Assembly (NCBI GenBank): GCA_023384315.1
Contig: JAHDWY010000299.1
Location: forward strand, 1-6,041
Direction: 5' to 3'
Source: Candidatus Hydrogenedentota bacterium
GTDB lineage: Bacteria > Hydrogenedentota > Hydrogenedentia > Hydrogenedentales > SLHB01
DNA: 6,041 bases
The translations under genes and the position numbers were made by a program. Below, one piece after another: positions 1-5,996 of this stretch (its first letter is position 1; each line of letters starts with the position of its first letter). A model generated the notes under the pieces. That model saw nothing but the letters and a program-made list of their open reading frames with translations. It had not been told where the DNA came from and did no database searches.

Positions 1-1099
1 CGCGCATCATGCCGCGCCCGCGTACTTCCGTGAACAGCTTGGAGTGACGCGCCAGCCATTCGCCCAGCCGCTCGCGGATGTGCCGGCCTTTCTTGGCGAT
101 TTCCAGCATGAAATCGTCGTCTCGCCAGTACATGTTCAGCGCGGACGTCGCGGAGACGAAGGCGAGATTGTTCCCGCGGAATGTGCCGTTGTGTTCGGAG
201 GGATCCCATACGTCGAGATTCGGGCGCATCAACACGATCGACATGGGTAGTCCAAATCCGCTGAGTGATTTTGACAACGTGACGATCCCGGGGTTGATGC
301 CGGCGCCTTCGAAACTGAAGAAGGTGCCGGTCCGCCCGCAGCCCGCCTGAATGTCGTCGACGATCAAGATGATGCCGTTGTCGTTGCAGATGCGTTCGAG
401 CCGTCGCAGCCACGAGAAACTGGCGGCGTTCAGGCCGCCCTCGCCCTGCACGGTCTCGACAATGACCGCCGCAGGATGATCCAATCCGCTGCTCCGATCT
501 TCGAGCGCGCGTTCGAAGTAGTCCAGCGTGTCCACATCGGCGCCAAGATAGCCGTCGTATGGCATAAATGTGATTTCGGGAAGCGAAACGCCTGACGCGT
601 CCCGGAAATGGGAATTGCCAGTCGCCGCGAGTGATCCCAACGAAACGCCGTGAAACCCGTTGGTAAAGGACACGATGTTGCTGCGGCCGGTCACTTTCCT
701 TGCCAGCTTAAACGCGGCCTCGACTGCATTGGTGCCCGTGGGCCCGGGGAACTGTACTTTGTACTCGAACTCGCGAGGCTTTAGGATGACCTCTTCAAAG
801 GTTTCAAGGAACGTTTGCTTCGCCTGGCTCGCCATGTCGAGCCCGTGAATGAGGCCGTCATCCTCCAGGTACGCCACAACATCTTTCTTGATCGCGGGAT
901 TGTTGTGGCCGTAGTTGAGCGTACCTGCCCCGCTGAGGAAATCGATGTACCGCTTCCCCTCCGTGTCGAAGAGACACGCGCCTTGCGCGCGCGTGAAGAC
1001 CGTGGGAAACGATCGGCAATATCCTCGAACTTCCGACTCCATACGCTCGAAGGTTTCGAGGCCATTGCCCGTTGTATCCATTTCCTTGTCACTCTCCAT
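1..1099 (-). CDS. ectB: Diaminobutyrate--2-oxoglutarate transaminase EctB (3' end beyond window)
   Basis: This is a PLP-dependent class III aminotransferase. By family knowledge EctB converts L-aspartate 4-semialdehyde plus glutamate to L-2,4-diaminobutyrate and 2-oxoglutarate, the first committed step of ectoine synthesis in the cytoplasm. The frame is open from the ATG at 1099 to the left edge and gives 366 residues. EctB is usually about 420-440 residues, so roughly the last 60 are missing. Visible motifs are FPGPTGTNAVEAAFKLARK (from about residue 117, PLP-phosphate side), VETVQGEGG (about 214-222), VDDIQAGCGRTG (about 247-258, the Asp that contacts the PLP ring nitrogen) and TLSKSLSGFG with the Schiff-base Lys at residue 277. 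The last visible segment, EVRGRGMM, is typical of the family. The start overlaps the ectA stop (TAATG), with a good Shine-Dalgarno inside the end of ectA. The assignment over other class III aminotransferases rests on these motifs together with adjacent ectA. Confidence 0.95.
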   Translation of the reverse strand, partial: MESDKEMDTTGNGLETFERMESEVRGYCRSFPTVFTRAQGACLFDTEGKRYIDFLSGAGTLNYGHNNPAIKKDVVAYLEDDGLIHGLDMASQAKQTFLETFEEVILKPREFEYKVQFPGPTGTNAVEAAFKLARKVTGRSNIVSFTNGFHGVSLGSLAATGNSHFRDASGVSLPEITFMPYDGYLGADVDTLDYFERALEDRSSGLDHPAAVIVETVQGEGGLNAASFSWLRRLERICNDNGIILIVDDIQAGCGRTGTFFSFEGAGINPGIVTLSKSLSGFGLPMSIVLMRPNLDVWDPSEHNGTFRGNNLAFVSATSALNMYWRDDDFMLEIAKKGRHIRERLGEWLARHSKLFTEVRGRGMMR

Positions 1100-1692
1100 T
1101 ATGGTTCTCCCTCAAAATGTTGACCTTGCCGCTTTCTTGTCCCGGATTCTCCGTTCCCGATCAAAGGACCGATGCGAAAGAGGACTTCGTCCTCATGAGC
1201 CGCGCTACCGAAATGGCTGCGGGTAAAAAGAGTCTTCTCGTCGCATGCGGCGCCGCGCCGCGCCGCAAACTTGCGAAAGAGCGTCTCGGACGCCACATTA
1301 CCCGGCGACACGGTGGTTTCCATGTATCGCACGCCCGCGCAGGCTGGCCGGCCGATCACGTTCTCCAGCATGGCGCCCGCTAACCCCATTCCGCGCGCGC
1401 TGTCGTCCACGGCAACTTGCCACACGAAGACAATGTCGCTCTTCCTCGGCGGAATGTAAGCGGAAACGAAACCGGCGATTTCACCGTCTTTCTCCGCCAC
1501 CACGCTGGTGCCGGAAAAGTGCTCGCACAGGAGGAGGTATGCGTAGCAGGAATTTTCGTCCAGCGGTTTGCAGCGGCGCACCAACTCCCAGATGGCTGCA
1601 CCGTCTTCTGTCGACGGCGCGCGCAGGGTGAACGCAGGTGCCGCCGCGCGCGCGGGATTCTCAAGACTTGCTTCTACCGTTCTACGGCTCAT
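1099..1692 (-). CDS. ectA: L-2,4-diaminobutyric acid acetyltransferase EctA
   Basis: This is a 197-residue GNAT-fold N-acetyltransferase. The family transfers an acetyl group from acetyl-CoA to L-2,4-diaminobutyrate, giving N-gamma-acetyl-diaminobutyrate, the substrate of ectoine synthase EctC. The EctA signature LDENSCYAYLLLCEHF lies at residues 44-59, the beta-strand WQVAVD at 91-96, the acetyl-CoA pyrophosphate loop ARGMGLA at 99-105, and TVSPGNVASETLF at 127-139. The frame stays open upstream to 1755, but those 21 extra codons would run over the zinc-ribbon gene. The ATG at 1692 begins 5 bp after that gene's stop and has a weak GAGG 10 bases upstream, so I chose it. The first ~20 residues and the basic C-terminal tail (about 180-197) lie outside the catalytic fold. 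The order ectA then ectB matches the usual ectABC layout. Confidence 0.95.
   Translation of the reverse strand: MSRRTVEASLENPARAAAPAFTLRAPSTEDGAAIWELVRRCKPLDENSCYAYLLLCEHFSGTSVVAEKDGEIAGFVSAYIPPRKSDIVFVWQVAVDDSARGMGLAGAMLENVIGRPACAGVRYMETTVSPGNVASETLFRKFAARRGAACDEKTLFTRSHFGSAAHEDEVLFRIGPLIGNGESGTRKRQGQHFEGEP
1107..1113 (-). promoter_or_regulatory. Shine-Dalgarno of ectB inside the ectA 3' end
   Basis: The minus strand reads GAGGGAG, 7 bases before the ectB ATG, within the last codons of ectA. Together with the TAATG stop/start overlap it fixes the ectB start at 1099 and suggests translational coupling of the two enzymes. Confidence 0.75.
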
Positions 1693-1697
1693 AACGG

Positions 1698-1832
1698 TTA
1701 TGCCTCGGTTACCGGTTTCGTAGGCACCCGAACGGTCCCCTGGCATTCGGGGCATTTACCCTTCTTGCCGAGGGCGTCGTCAGGGGCCTTCAGTTTTGCG
1801 TCGCAATGCGGACATTTGATGACAAGAGCCAT
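1698..1832 (-). CDS. 44-residue zinc-ribbon protein at the head of the ectAB operon
   Basis: This small gene encodes 44 residues starting MALVIKCPHCDAKLKAP. Two CPxC knuckles, CPHC at residues 7-10 and CPEC at 27-30, are 16 residues apart, the layout of a four-cysteine zinc ribbon. The linker is rich in Lys and Gly (LGKKGK). I see no signal peptide, membrane segment or second domain. The ATG at 1832 has a strong AAGGGAG 11 bases upstream, and the TAA ends 5 bp before the ectA ATG, so co-transcription with ectAB is likely. Similar short ribbons occur widely as stand-alone proteins or as N-terminal tags on larger proteins, and their function is mostly unknown. A role in zinc-dependent regulation or protein contact in ectoine synthesis is possible, but nothing in the sequence proves it. 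Confidence 0.85.
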   Translation of the reverse strand: MALVIKCPHCDAKLKAPDDALGKKGKCPECQGTVRVPTKPVTEA

Positions 1833-1903
1833 AGTTCAATCGTCTCCCTTCGGTTGTTCGTGAAATGAGTTCTGTGAAGCCCGTACGCCGAGCGGTCCCC
1901 ACA

Positions 1904-2308
1904 CTAGAATGACGCAGCGACTTCTCCACCCACCCGGAGCGGCAGACGCGCAAGGTTGTTTGCGATCTCCGACACCCGTTCAGACTTTGAAACCAAAAGC
2001 AAACCTGGTTGCGTGCCGGCCGCAGCCATTTCGGCCGCGTCCCATTCGGTCGCCACTACTGCGATAGGGACCTTTCGGTCGAAGTCGCGGACGTTGAGCA
2101 CCAGCTCAAGACAATCCACGTTCGACGCGTCAAGATCGGCGAGGACTGCTTGGTATCTCTTCCGGCGCAGGCTGCCAATGGCCTCGGAAATGTCGCGTAC
2201 GATTTCGGTGACGAGCCCGCACTCGAGAGCGGCCCGCGCTACGATGCCTCGGGGCCCGTTCGATACGATCAGGACCTGTCGGGATGCCGTTTGGGTTCTG
2301 GGTGTCAT
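1904..2308 (-). CDS. Stand-alone degenerate response-regulator receiver protein
   Basis: This 134-residue protein has the beta/alpha pattern of a CheY-like receiver and no output domain. Strand 1 is QVLIVSNGPRG (residues 11-21), where the paired acidic residues that bind Mg2+ are replaced by Ser16-Asn17. Strand 3, AVLADLD, keeps an Asp at position 58 where the phospho-acceptor sits. Thr87 (VVATE) and Lys108 (LLVSK) match the conserved switch Thr/Ser and Lys. Loss of the acidic pair makes normal phosphorylation doubtful. The frame extends to a TTG at 2413, but that lies upstream of the predicted -24/-12 promoter, so I chose the ATG at 2308. Its AGGGG is only 1 base away, a poor Shine-Dalgarno spacing, so the exact start is uncertain. 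The gene sits between an enhancer-binding protein and the zinc-ribbon/ectAB genes, all on one strand, so it may modulate that regulator. That role is inference. Confidence 0.8.
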   Translation of the reverse strand: MTPRTQTASRQVLIVSNGPRGIVARAALECGLVTEIVRDISEAIGSLRRKRYQAVLADLDASNVDCLELVLNVRDFDRKVPIAVVATEWDAAEMAAAGTQPGLLLVSKSERVSEIANNLARLPLRVGGEVAASF

Positions 2309-2360
2309 ACCCCTGCATACTAGGTTGAGATGGGTTGCTGGTCGTGTGTGGTTAGGAACT

Positions 2361-2377
2361 ATGCAATACCGATGCCA
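2361..2377 (-). promoter_or_regulatory. Sigma-54 (-24/-12) promoter
   Basis: The minus strand reads TGGCATCGGTATTGCAT. The family consensus is TGGCAC-N5-TTGC(A/T). The invariant GG and GC are both present with exactly 10 bases between them, and only one base of the -24 hexamer differs. Transcription would start near 2351, leaving about 43 bases of leader before the ATG at 2308. A gene for a sigma-54 activator lies immediately upstream on the same strand, which supports the call. Confidence 0.8.
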
Positions 2378-2527
2378 AGTGCGCTCTGAAAACGTCGATA
2401 CCCCTAGAAACAATGGCTCATCTCACGTTCCCGAATCGCAGGAGAGTCCGTGGCCGGTGTGAAACTCGCGCGGATGCAGAGGGAATTTGCGCACGATAGG
2501 GACATCAAGGCGATATCGACGGAAAGT

Positions 2528-2546
2528 CTGTGCAGATTATGCACAG
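2528..2546. promoter_or_regulatory. Dyad operator / upstream activating site, proximal copy
   Basis: CTGTGCA-GATTA-TGCACAG is a perfect inverted repeat with 7-bp arms and a 5-bp spacer. It lies about 180-195 bp upstream of the predicted start at ~2351, within the usual range for enhancer-binding protein sites. It matches 15 of 17 core bases with the second copy at 2664-2680. The likely ligand is the Fis-type helix-turn-helix dimer of the adjacent regulator; this is inferred from position and symmetry. Confidence 0.65.
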
Positions 2547-2663
2547 ATGTGAGATAGCGGCTGACAGAAACCGCCCGAGGAATAGCTCACGCCAAGCCAG
2601 GCATCACCCCAAGTCTAGGGCCGATTGCAGCGCAATGTCCTACGAAATCCGCACTTTGGGAGG

Positions 2664-2680
2664 TGTGCAGATTGTGCGCA
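2664..2680. promoter_or_regulatory. Dyad operator / upstream activating site, distal copy
   Basis: TGTGCA-GATTG-TGCGCA repeats the core of the proximal site with the same 5-bp spacer and near-identical spacer bases. It lies 135 bp further upstream and 5 bp beyond the activator's stop codon, about 313-329 bp before the predicted start. One arm carries a single mismatch, so it may be the weaker site. Confidence 0.58.
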
Positions 2681-2685
2681 ATCCA

Positions 2686-4050
2686 TCATTGAATGTTGAA
2701 TTTCTGGAGTTTGTTATAGAGCGCCCGCCGGCTGATCCCGAGCAGCTCTGCAGCTTGCTTCCGGCTGGGCGCCGCCGCTAATGCACGAATCACCATCTCC
2801 CGTTCGATCTCGGTAAGCGGCGTGCCAACGGTGAAGGTCACTTTGGGCCGCGTCGCACTCTTTTGGCTGAATCGGCCGGGCAAATGCTCCGGCAGCAGAA
2901 CTTCCCCGGAAGAGATCAGCACCGCCCGTTGAATGACATTCTTCAACTCGCGTACGTTGCCGGGCCAGTCATGCTCTTCGAGCAGCGCTACACACTCTGG
3001 ATGGATCCCATGGACGTCCTTGTGAAAAGCTTCTCGAAATCGTTTCATGAACGCGTCGATCAGCAGCGGTATATCGCCTTGGCGCTCCCGAAGCGGCGGC
3101 ATATGTACACGGAACACGTCGAGCCGATAAAGCAGATCTTCGCGGAACGTCCCTTGCCCCACCAAGTCCACTGGGTTCTCGTTGGTTGCCGCGACAATGC
3201 GCGCCTTGGTCGTCATCACCCGTTTTCCGCCGAGACGGGTAAACCGTTTGCTCTCCAGGATGCGCAACAGGCTGATCTGGACGCGCTCATCGATGGTCGA
3301 GATTTCATCCAGAAAAATGGTGCCCGAGTTCGCCTGTTCAAACTTCCCGGTGCGCCGATCGAGCGCGCCCGTAAATGCGCCTTTCTCATGGCCAAAAAGC
3401 TCGCTCGCGACCAACTCTTGGGGCAATGCGCCGAGATGGACGGGAACGTAGGGCCCTTCGCGCCGGTCGCTCGCAAGATGGATCGCCTGCGCGGCGAGAT
3501 CCTTGCCAGTACCCGTTTCACCAAGTATCAGGACGGGGATGTCGCTGGCCGCCGCCTGGCTGATCTGGCGGAAGACTTCCTTCATGGGCTTCGATCGCCC
3601 GAGCAAGGGCTGGTCCAGGCGCACCGGTTCGCCGCCGTCGCTTCGTGCGGCATCTTCGAGCGCGCCCTGCTCACGTAGCGTCGATTCGACCAGCATACGC
3701 AATTCTTCGTCTTCAATAGGGAACTTCGCGTAGCGAAACGAACCGGCGGTCATGGCTTTCATGGCAAATTTGATGTGCGCGGGATCGATGAGAAAGAGGA
3801 CTTGCGACTTGGGGCTTTTCCCGGAGATCGCTTCGAAAAGCTCTTTGCCATCCACGCGGCCGGACTGGACCGCCGCGCTGGTCACAATCACCACGTCGTA
3901 CGCCGTGTCCTCGAAACGGTCCAGAATCGAGTCCACGTCCCGCTCGCTCGCGACGGTCACCGGCCGGTCGGCAAACTGGCGCTCCAATCGCTTAGCAATG
4001 CCCGGCCGCTTCTCAACGACCATGATATGTCGGTCTTTCTTGGCTGCCAT
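2686..4050 (-). CDS. Sigma-54-dependent transcriptional activator with degenerate receiver domain
   Basis: This 454-residue NtrC-family enhancer-binding protein has three parts. Residues ~8-128 form a receiver-like domain in which the phospho-acceptor Asp is Thr57 (YDVVIVT) and the acidic pair is Glu13-Lys14, while Lys109 is kept. Residues ~147-385 are the AAA+ domain: Walker A GETGTGKD (177-184), the sigma-54-contacting loop GAFTGA (224-229), Walker B TIFLDE (244-249), ATN (288-290), the arginine-finger region FREDLLYR (302-309) and WPGNVRE (362-368). Residues ~413-454 carry a Fis-type helix-turn-helix ending LGISRRALYNKLQKF. The intact GAFTGA and Walker motifs indicate a working ATPase that remodels sigma-54 RNA polymerase. 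The frame extends to a GTG at 4113; I prefer the ATG at 4050 because the receiver fold begins just after it, though its Shine-Dalgarno is weak. With the receiver apparently unphosphorylatable, the activating signal is unknown. It probably acts on the -24/-12 promoter just downstream. Confidence 0.93.
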   Translation of the reverse strand: MAAKKDRHIMVVEKRPGIAKRLERQFADRPVTVASERDVDSILDRFEDTAYDVVIVTSAAVQSGRVDGKELFEAISGKSPKSQVLFLIDPAHIKFAMKAMTAGSFRYAKFPIEDEELRMLVESTLREQGALEDAARSDGGEPVRLDQPLLGRSKPMKEVFRQISQAAASDIPVLILGETGTGKDLAAQAIHLASDRREGPYVPVHLGALPQELVASELFGHEKGAFTGALDRRTGKFEQANSGTIFLDEISTIDERVQISLLRILESKRFTRLGGKRVMTTKARIVAATNENPVDLVGQGTFREDLLYRLDVFRVHMPPLRERQGDIPLLIDAFMKRFREAFHKDVHGIHPECVALLEEHDWPGNVRELKNVIQRAVLISSGEVLLPEHLPGRFSQKSATRPKVTFTVGTPLTEIEREMVIRALAAAPSRKQAAELLGISRRALYNKLQKFNIQ

Positions 4051-4440
4051 TAGTGGTATCAGTCCACGTGAGTTACTGCGTTGAACGAGTTCCGGCCCGG
4101 ATGAAAGTTCCACGCTCGACGTATTGATTCTGTACTGGGCGCTGCCCCGGCCACTACGCGCCGGAATGCGCGCCCCGGCAAAAAATGATTATTGCGGAGT
4201 TACTGAGGGTTATATTCTTAGGGTACCACATGACTGGCGTCCAACCCCAATCGCATGCAATTTCTCTTATACGGGCGCTTTACGATAATGCGCGCCGATA
4301 GGCTCCTAACACCGAATACGAGAAGGGGCGCCGTCTTCAATTCTGCGGCGGCGGACTCGCTCCAGGCGACTCAAAAACCGAACAGTGACCATCTCTTCAT
4401 TTTCCCTGACCATTGCGCCAGAGATTCGATCGGGTTTAGC
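4051..4440. other. Divergent intergenic region between the sigma-54 activator and the DUF1697 gene
   Basis: About 390 bp with no credible gene. The DUF1697 frame is open through 4255-4440, but those residues do not resemble the family. Promoters for both flanking genes should lie here. A GATAAT at 4284-4289 with a poor -35 (TTTCTC, 4261-4266) is the best rightward candidate I found, and it is weak. A GC-rich stretch at about 4140-4180 contains a short CGCGC/GCGCG hairpin. No copy of the TGTGCA dyad is visible, so the activator does not obviously regulate itself from here. Confidence 0.45.
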
Positions 4441-4983
4441 ATGAGTCTCATGAGCGCAAGGTACGCTGTATTCCTCCGAGGCATTAACGTAGGCGGCAAC
4501 CGCACCATCAAAATGGCCGATTTACGGGCATCTTTCGAGGAGTTGGGCTTCGAAGATGTTCACACGGTGCTGCAATCCGGCAACGTGCTCTTCACGAGTG
4601 CCTCGCGTTCCGCAGACGCGCTGCGCAGCAAGATCGAAGCAGCGCTAACGAAGACCTTTGCCTATCCGGCGAAGGTTTACCTGTGTACCCTCCCCGCACT
4701 GGAGCGAGCCATCAAGAATTATCCCTTTGATCTGAACGAGACTACCATTCAGCACTACGTGGTCTTTGGCGGCGACAAGGCTGTGGATACCATCCTCACG
4801 GAGGCCGTCGATCTCGATCAAAAAACGGAAGAAGTTAAGGGAGAAGCTCCATTCATTTACTGGCGCGTGCAAAAAGGCGAGTCGACCAAAAGCGCGTTCG
4901 CAAAGATCCTGGCGAAGGCGAAATACCGGGATCACACGACGGTGCGGAATATGAACACGCTGAAGAAAATGATCGGGAAGTAG
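4441..4983 (+). CDS. DUF1697 family protein
   Basis: This 180-residue protein matches the DUF1697 family, whose members are about 180 residues long and have no established biochemical function. Diagnostic segments are FLRGINVGG (residues 11-19), KMADLRASFEELGFEDV (24-40), LQSGNVLF (44-51) and the C-terminal TTVRNMNTLKKM. There is no signal peptide or membrane segment, so it should be cytoplasmic. The frame runs back to 4255, but the family fold begins right after the ATGs at 4441 and 4450. I chose 4441; neither has a strong Shine-Dalgarno. The gene reads opposite to its neighbours and converges on the PIN-domain gene with only 12 bp between stop codons, so it looks monocistronic and unrelated to the ectoine locus. 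Confidence 0.88.
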   Translation: MSLMSARYAVFLRGINVGGNRTIKMADLRASFEELGFEDVHTVLQSGNVLFTSASRSADALRSKIEAALTKTFAYPAKVYLCTLPALERAIKNYPFDLNETTIQHYVVFGGDKAVDTILTEAVDLDQKTEEVKGEAPFIYWRVQKGESTKSAFAKILAKAKYRDHTTVRNMNTLKKMIGK

Positions 4984-4995
4984 ACTACCCAGCCC

Positions 4996-5408
4996 TTACA
5001 CGCGTCGCGTTGTGAGCCCGGCCGATGTCGCGGCGGCGACTTGTCGTTGGTCCGCGGAGACGAAACGGTCCGCCTCCCAGATGATCGCGCTGGACACATG
5101 AAGTGCGTCTGTGGAGCGGATGGGCGCCGATTCCAGCATTCGGATGCTCGTCGTTACGACGGATTCGGTGAGGTCGATGAGCACTGCATCCCGAACGTCA
5201 GCTAGGAGAAGCTGTTTGACCTTCTCATACTGCGCGGGCTTATCACCGATTCACGGTTGCGCCGGTTTAGCGCTGAGATGATTTCAGGAACGCAGAGAGC
5301 GCTGAGCGCAAGCTCAGACGCTTCCTGACATAAATCGTTGACGGCTTCGGACCCTACTCCCTCGATGTATCGCTTCGCAAAAGCGGAGGAATCAAAGTAG
5401 GTCTTCAC
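4996..5408 (-). pseudogene. VapC-like PIN-domain toxin broken by a -1 frameshift
   Basis: The N-terminal half (5408 to about 5237) begins MKTYFDSSAFAKRYIEG and the C-terminal half (about 5235 to 4996) contains STDALHVSSAII and FVSADQRQ, but the halves are in different frames. Restoring one base in the GGG run at 5236-5238 (CCC on the coding strand) joins them as SVISPAQYEKVKQ and gives a 137-residue protein, the normal size for VapC-type PIN ribonucleases. All four expected acidic residues are then present: Asp6, Glu42, Asp101 and Asp120. As read, translation stops at 5202 after 68 residues, losing the last two acids, so no nuclease would form. The 5' end overlaps the Phd-type antitoxin gene by 17 bp, the usual operon arrangement. 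A sequencing error in the homopolymer is an alternative to true decay. Confidence 0.85.
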
Positions 5409-5631
5409 GATCGCGCTCTTCGAGGATCGCGGCGGAGAGAGACGCCCCCGGAATGGTCAAGCGCGGGCCGGACCGCTTCCAGGATGGGGTGGCATTCTGC
5501 TCGGGCGGAACAGGCGAGATTTGCGCCACGGGCCTTCCGTGGCGGATTACGATAAGCTGTTCCCCCTGCTCCACTTTCGATAGAAGTACGGAGGCGTTTT
5601 GCCGAAATTCAGTAAAGCTTACCGTTCGCAT
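5392..5631 (-). CDS. Phd/YefM-family antitoxin, partner of the VapC-like gene
   Basis: This 79-residue protein starts MRTVSFTEFRQNASVLLSKV, and EQLIVIRHGRPVAQI (residues 24-38) is the classic Phd/YefM N-terminal DNA-binding fold. The C-terminal half (about 45-79, ending ILEERDREDLL) is the variable, acidic part that normally wraps the toxin. The frame extends to 5688, but I chose the ATG at 5631 because the family fold begins there; an ATG at 5646 is possible and neither has a convincing Shine-Dalgarno. By family knowledge such proteins neutralise the toxin and repress their own operon. It overlaps the toxin start by 17 bp. It appears intact although its toxin is frameshifted. Confidence 0.88.
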   Translation of the reverse strand: MRTVSFTEFRQNASVLLSKVEQGEQLIVIRHGRPVAQISPVPPEQNATPSWKRSGPRLTIPGASLSAAILEERDREDLL

Positions 5632-5651
5632 TGAAGTGTAACCCATGTATT

Positions 5652-5679
5652 TGTGCAATAGTGTACCGAAGAATGTGCA
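5652..5679. repeat. Paired TGTGCA direct repeat upstream of the Phd-type antitoxin
   Basis: TGTGCA occurs at 5652-5657 and again at 5674-5679, 22 bp apart or about two helical turns, in the 53-bp gap before the antitoxin gene. It could be an autoregulatory operator of the module. The repeat is short, so chance is a real alternative. Confidence 0.25.
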
Positions 5680-5684
5680 TATCG

Positions 5685-5996
5685 TCAATCAAGCTTTCCC
5701 TCTGCGCGGTCTTTCCAGTATCCAGGTCGACGCCGTCCATGCACGATGGCGACGACTTGAATGCAGGACGGGGTAATTCGGTAGACGAGTGAATATGGGA
5801 ATCTGCGGAATACGTATCGTCTTGTTCCGTGCAGATAGTGCGGCCAGCGCTCCGGCGACTCGGCCACATGCCACACGGCATCATCCAGGTCGTCCAGGAA
5901 ACCAGCCCCAGCGGCTTCATTGCGAGCGATATACCATGCATGCGCCGCCCTGACTTCATCGGCTGAGGCCGACAGAAACTCTACGTGCTGAAGCAT
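5685..5996 (-). CDS. RelE/ParE-family toxin
   Basis: This 103-residue protein has the RelE/ParE fold pattern: an N-terminal strand (HVEFLSAS), a long helical hairpin (about residues 12-47), the RRYVFRRFPYSLVYRI strand pair at 59-74 and the C-terminal VVAIVHGRRRPGYW at 81-94. Members either cleave mRNA at the ribosome (RelE) or inhibit gyrase (ParE); the sequence alone does not decide which. The frame reaches 6032, but the ATG at 5996 overlaps the stop of the upstream antitoxin frame (TGATG), the normal coupling in these modules, so I chose it. It appears complete and is followed 53 bp later by the Phd-type antitoxin gene on the same strand. Confidence 0.87.
   Translation of the reverse strand: MLQHVEFLSASADEVRAAHAWYIARNEAAGAGFLDDLDDAVWHVAESPERWPHYLHGTRRYVFRRFPYSLVYRITPSCIQVVAIVHGRRRPGYWKDRAEGKLD

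Larger units (their letters stand above)
2309..2685 (-). promoter_or_regulatory. Regulatory intergenic region between the sigma-54 activator and the receiver gene
   Basis: This 377-bp stretch has no credible gene. It holds two related dyad sites near the activator's stop codon and one -24/-12 promoter near the receiver gene, the usual architecture of an enhancer-dependent promoter. I found no clear rho-independent terminator for the activator gene, so some read-through from it is possible. Confidence 0.65.

Noticed and set aside
781..1123. Overlapping open frames on both strands in this stretch
   Set aside because: They are out-of-frame shadows of ectB, with Arg/Ser-rich low-complexity translations.
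1693..1755. N-terminal extension of EctA to an upstream start at 1755
   Set aside because: It would overlap the zinc-ribbon gene in another frame and adds residues not expected in EctA; the ATG at 1692 fits the operon spacing.
2309..2413. Longer receiver protein starting at TTG 2413
   Set aside because: That start lies upstream of the predicted -24/-12 promoter, and the extra residues do not belong to a receiver fold.
2590..2606. Second possible -24/-12 element on the minus strand (TGGCTTGGCGTGAGC)
   Set aside because: GG and GC are correctly spaced, but the TT before GC is missing and it would leave a leader of well over 200 bases; the element at 2361-2377 is far better.
2863..3678. Long plus-strand open frame of 271 codons
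   Set aside because: It is antisense to the AAA+ domain of the activator, whose motifs are unmistakable, and resembles no protein I recognise.
4140..4187. GC-rich hairpin followed by an A run, considered as a terminator
   Set aside because: The stem is only about 5 bp, the tail on the plus strand is A rather than T, and on the minus strand the T run precedes the stem.
4255..4440. Extended N-terminus for the DUF1697 protein
   Set aside because: The 62 extra residues do not match the family, which begins with the RY-x-x-FLRGIN segment right after 4441.
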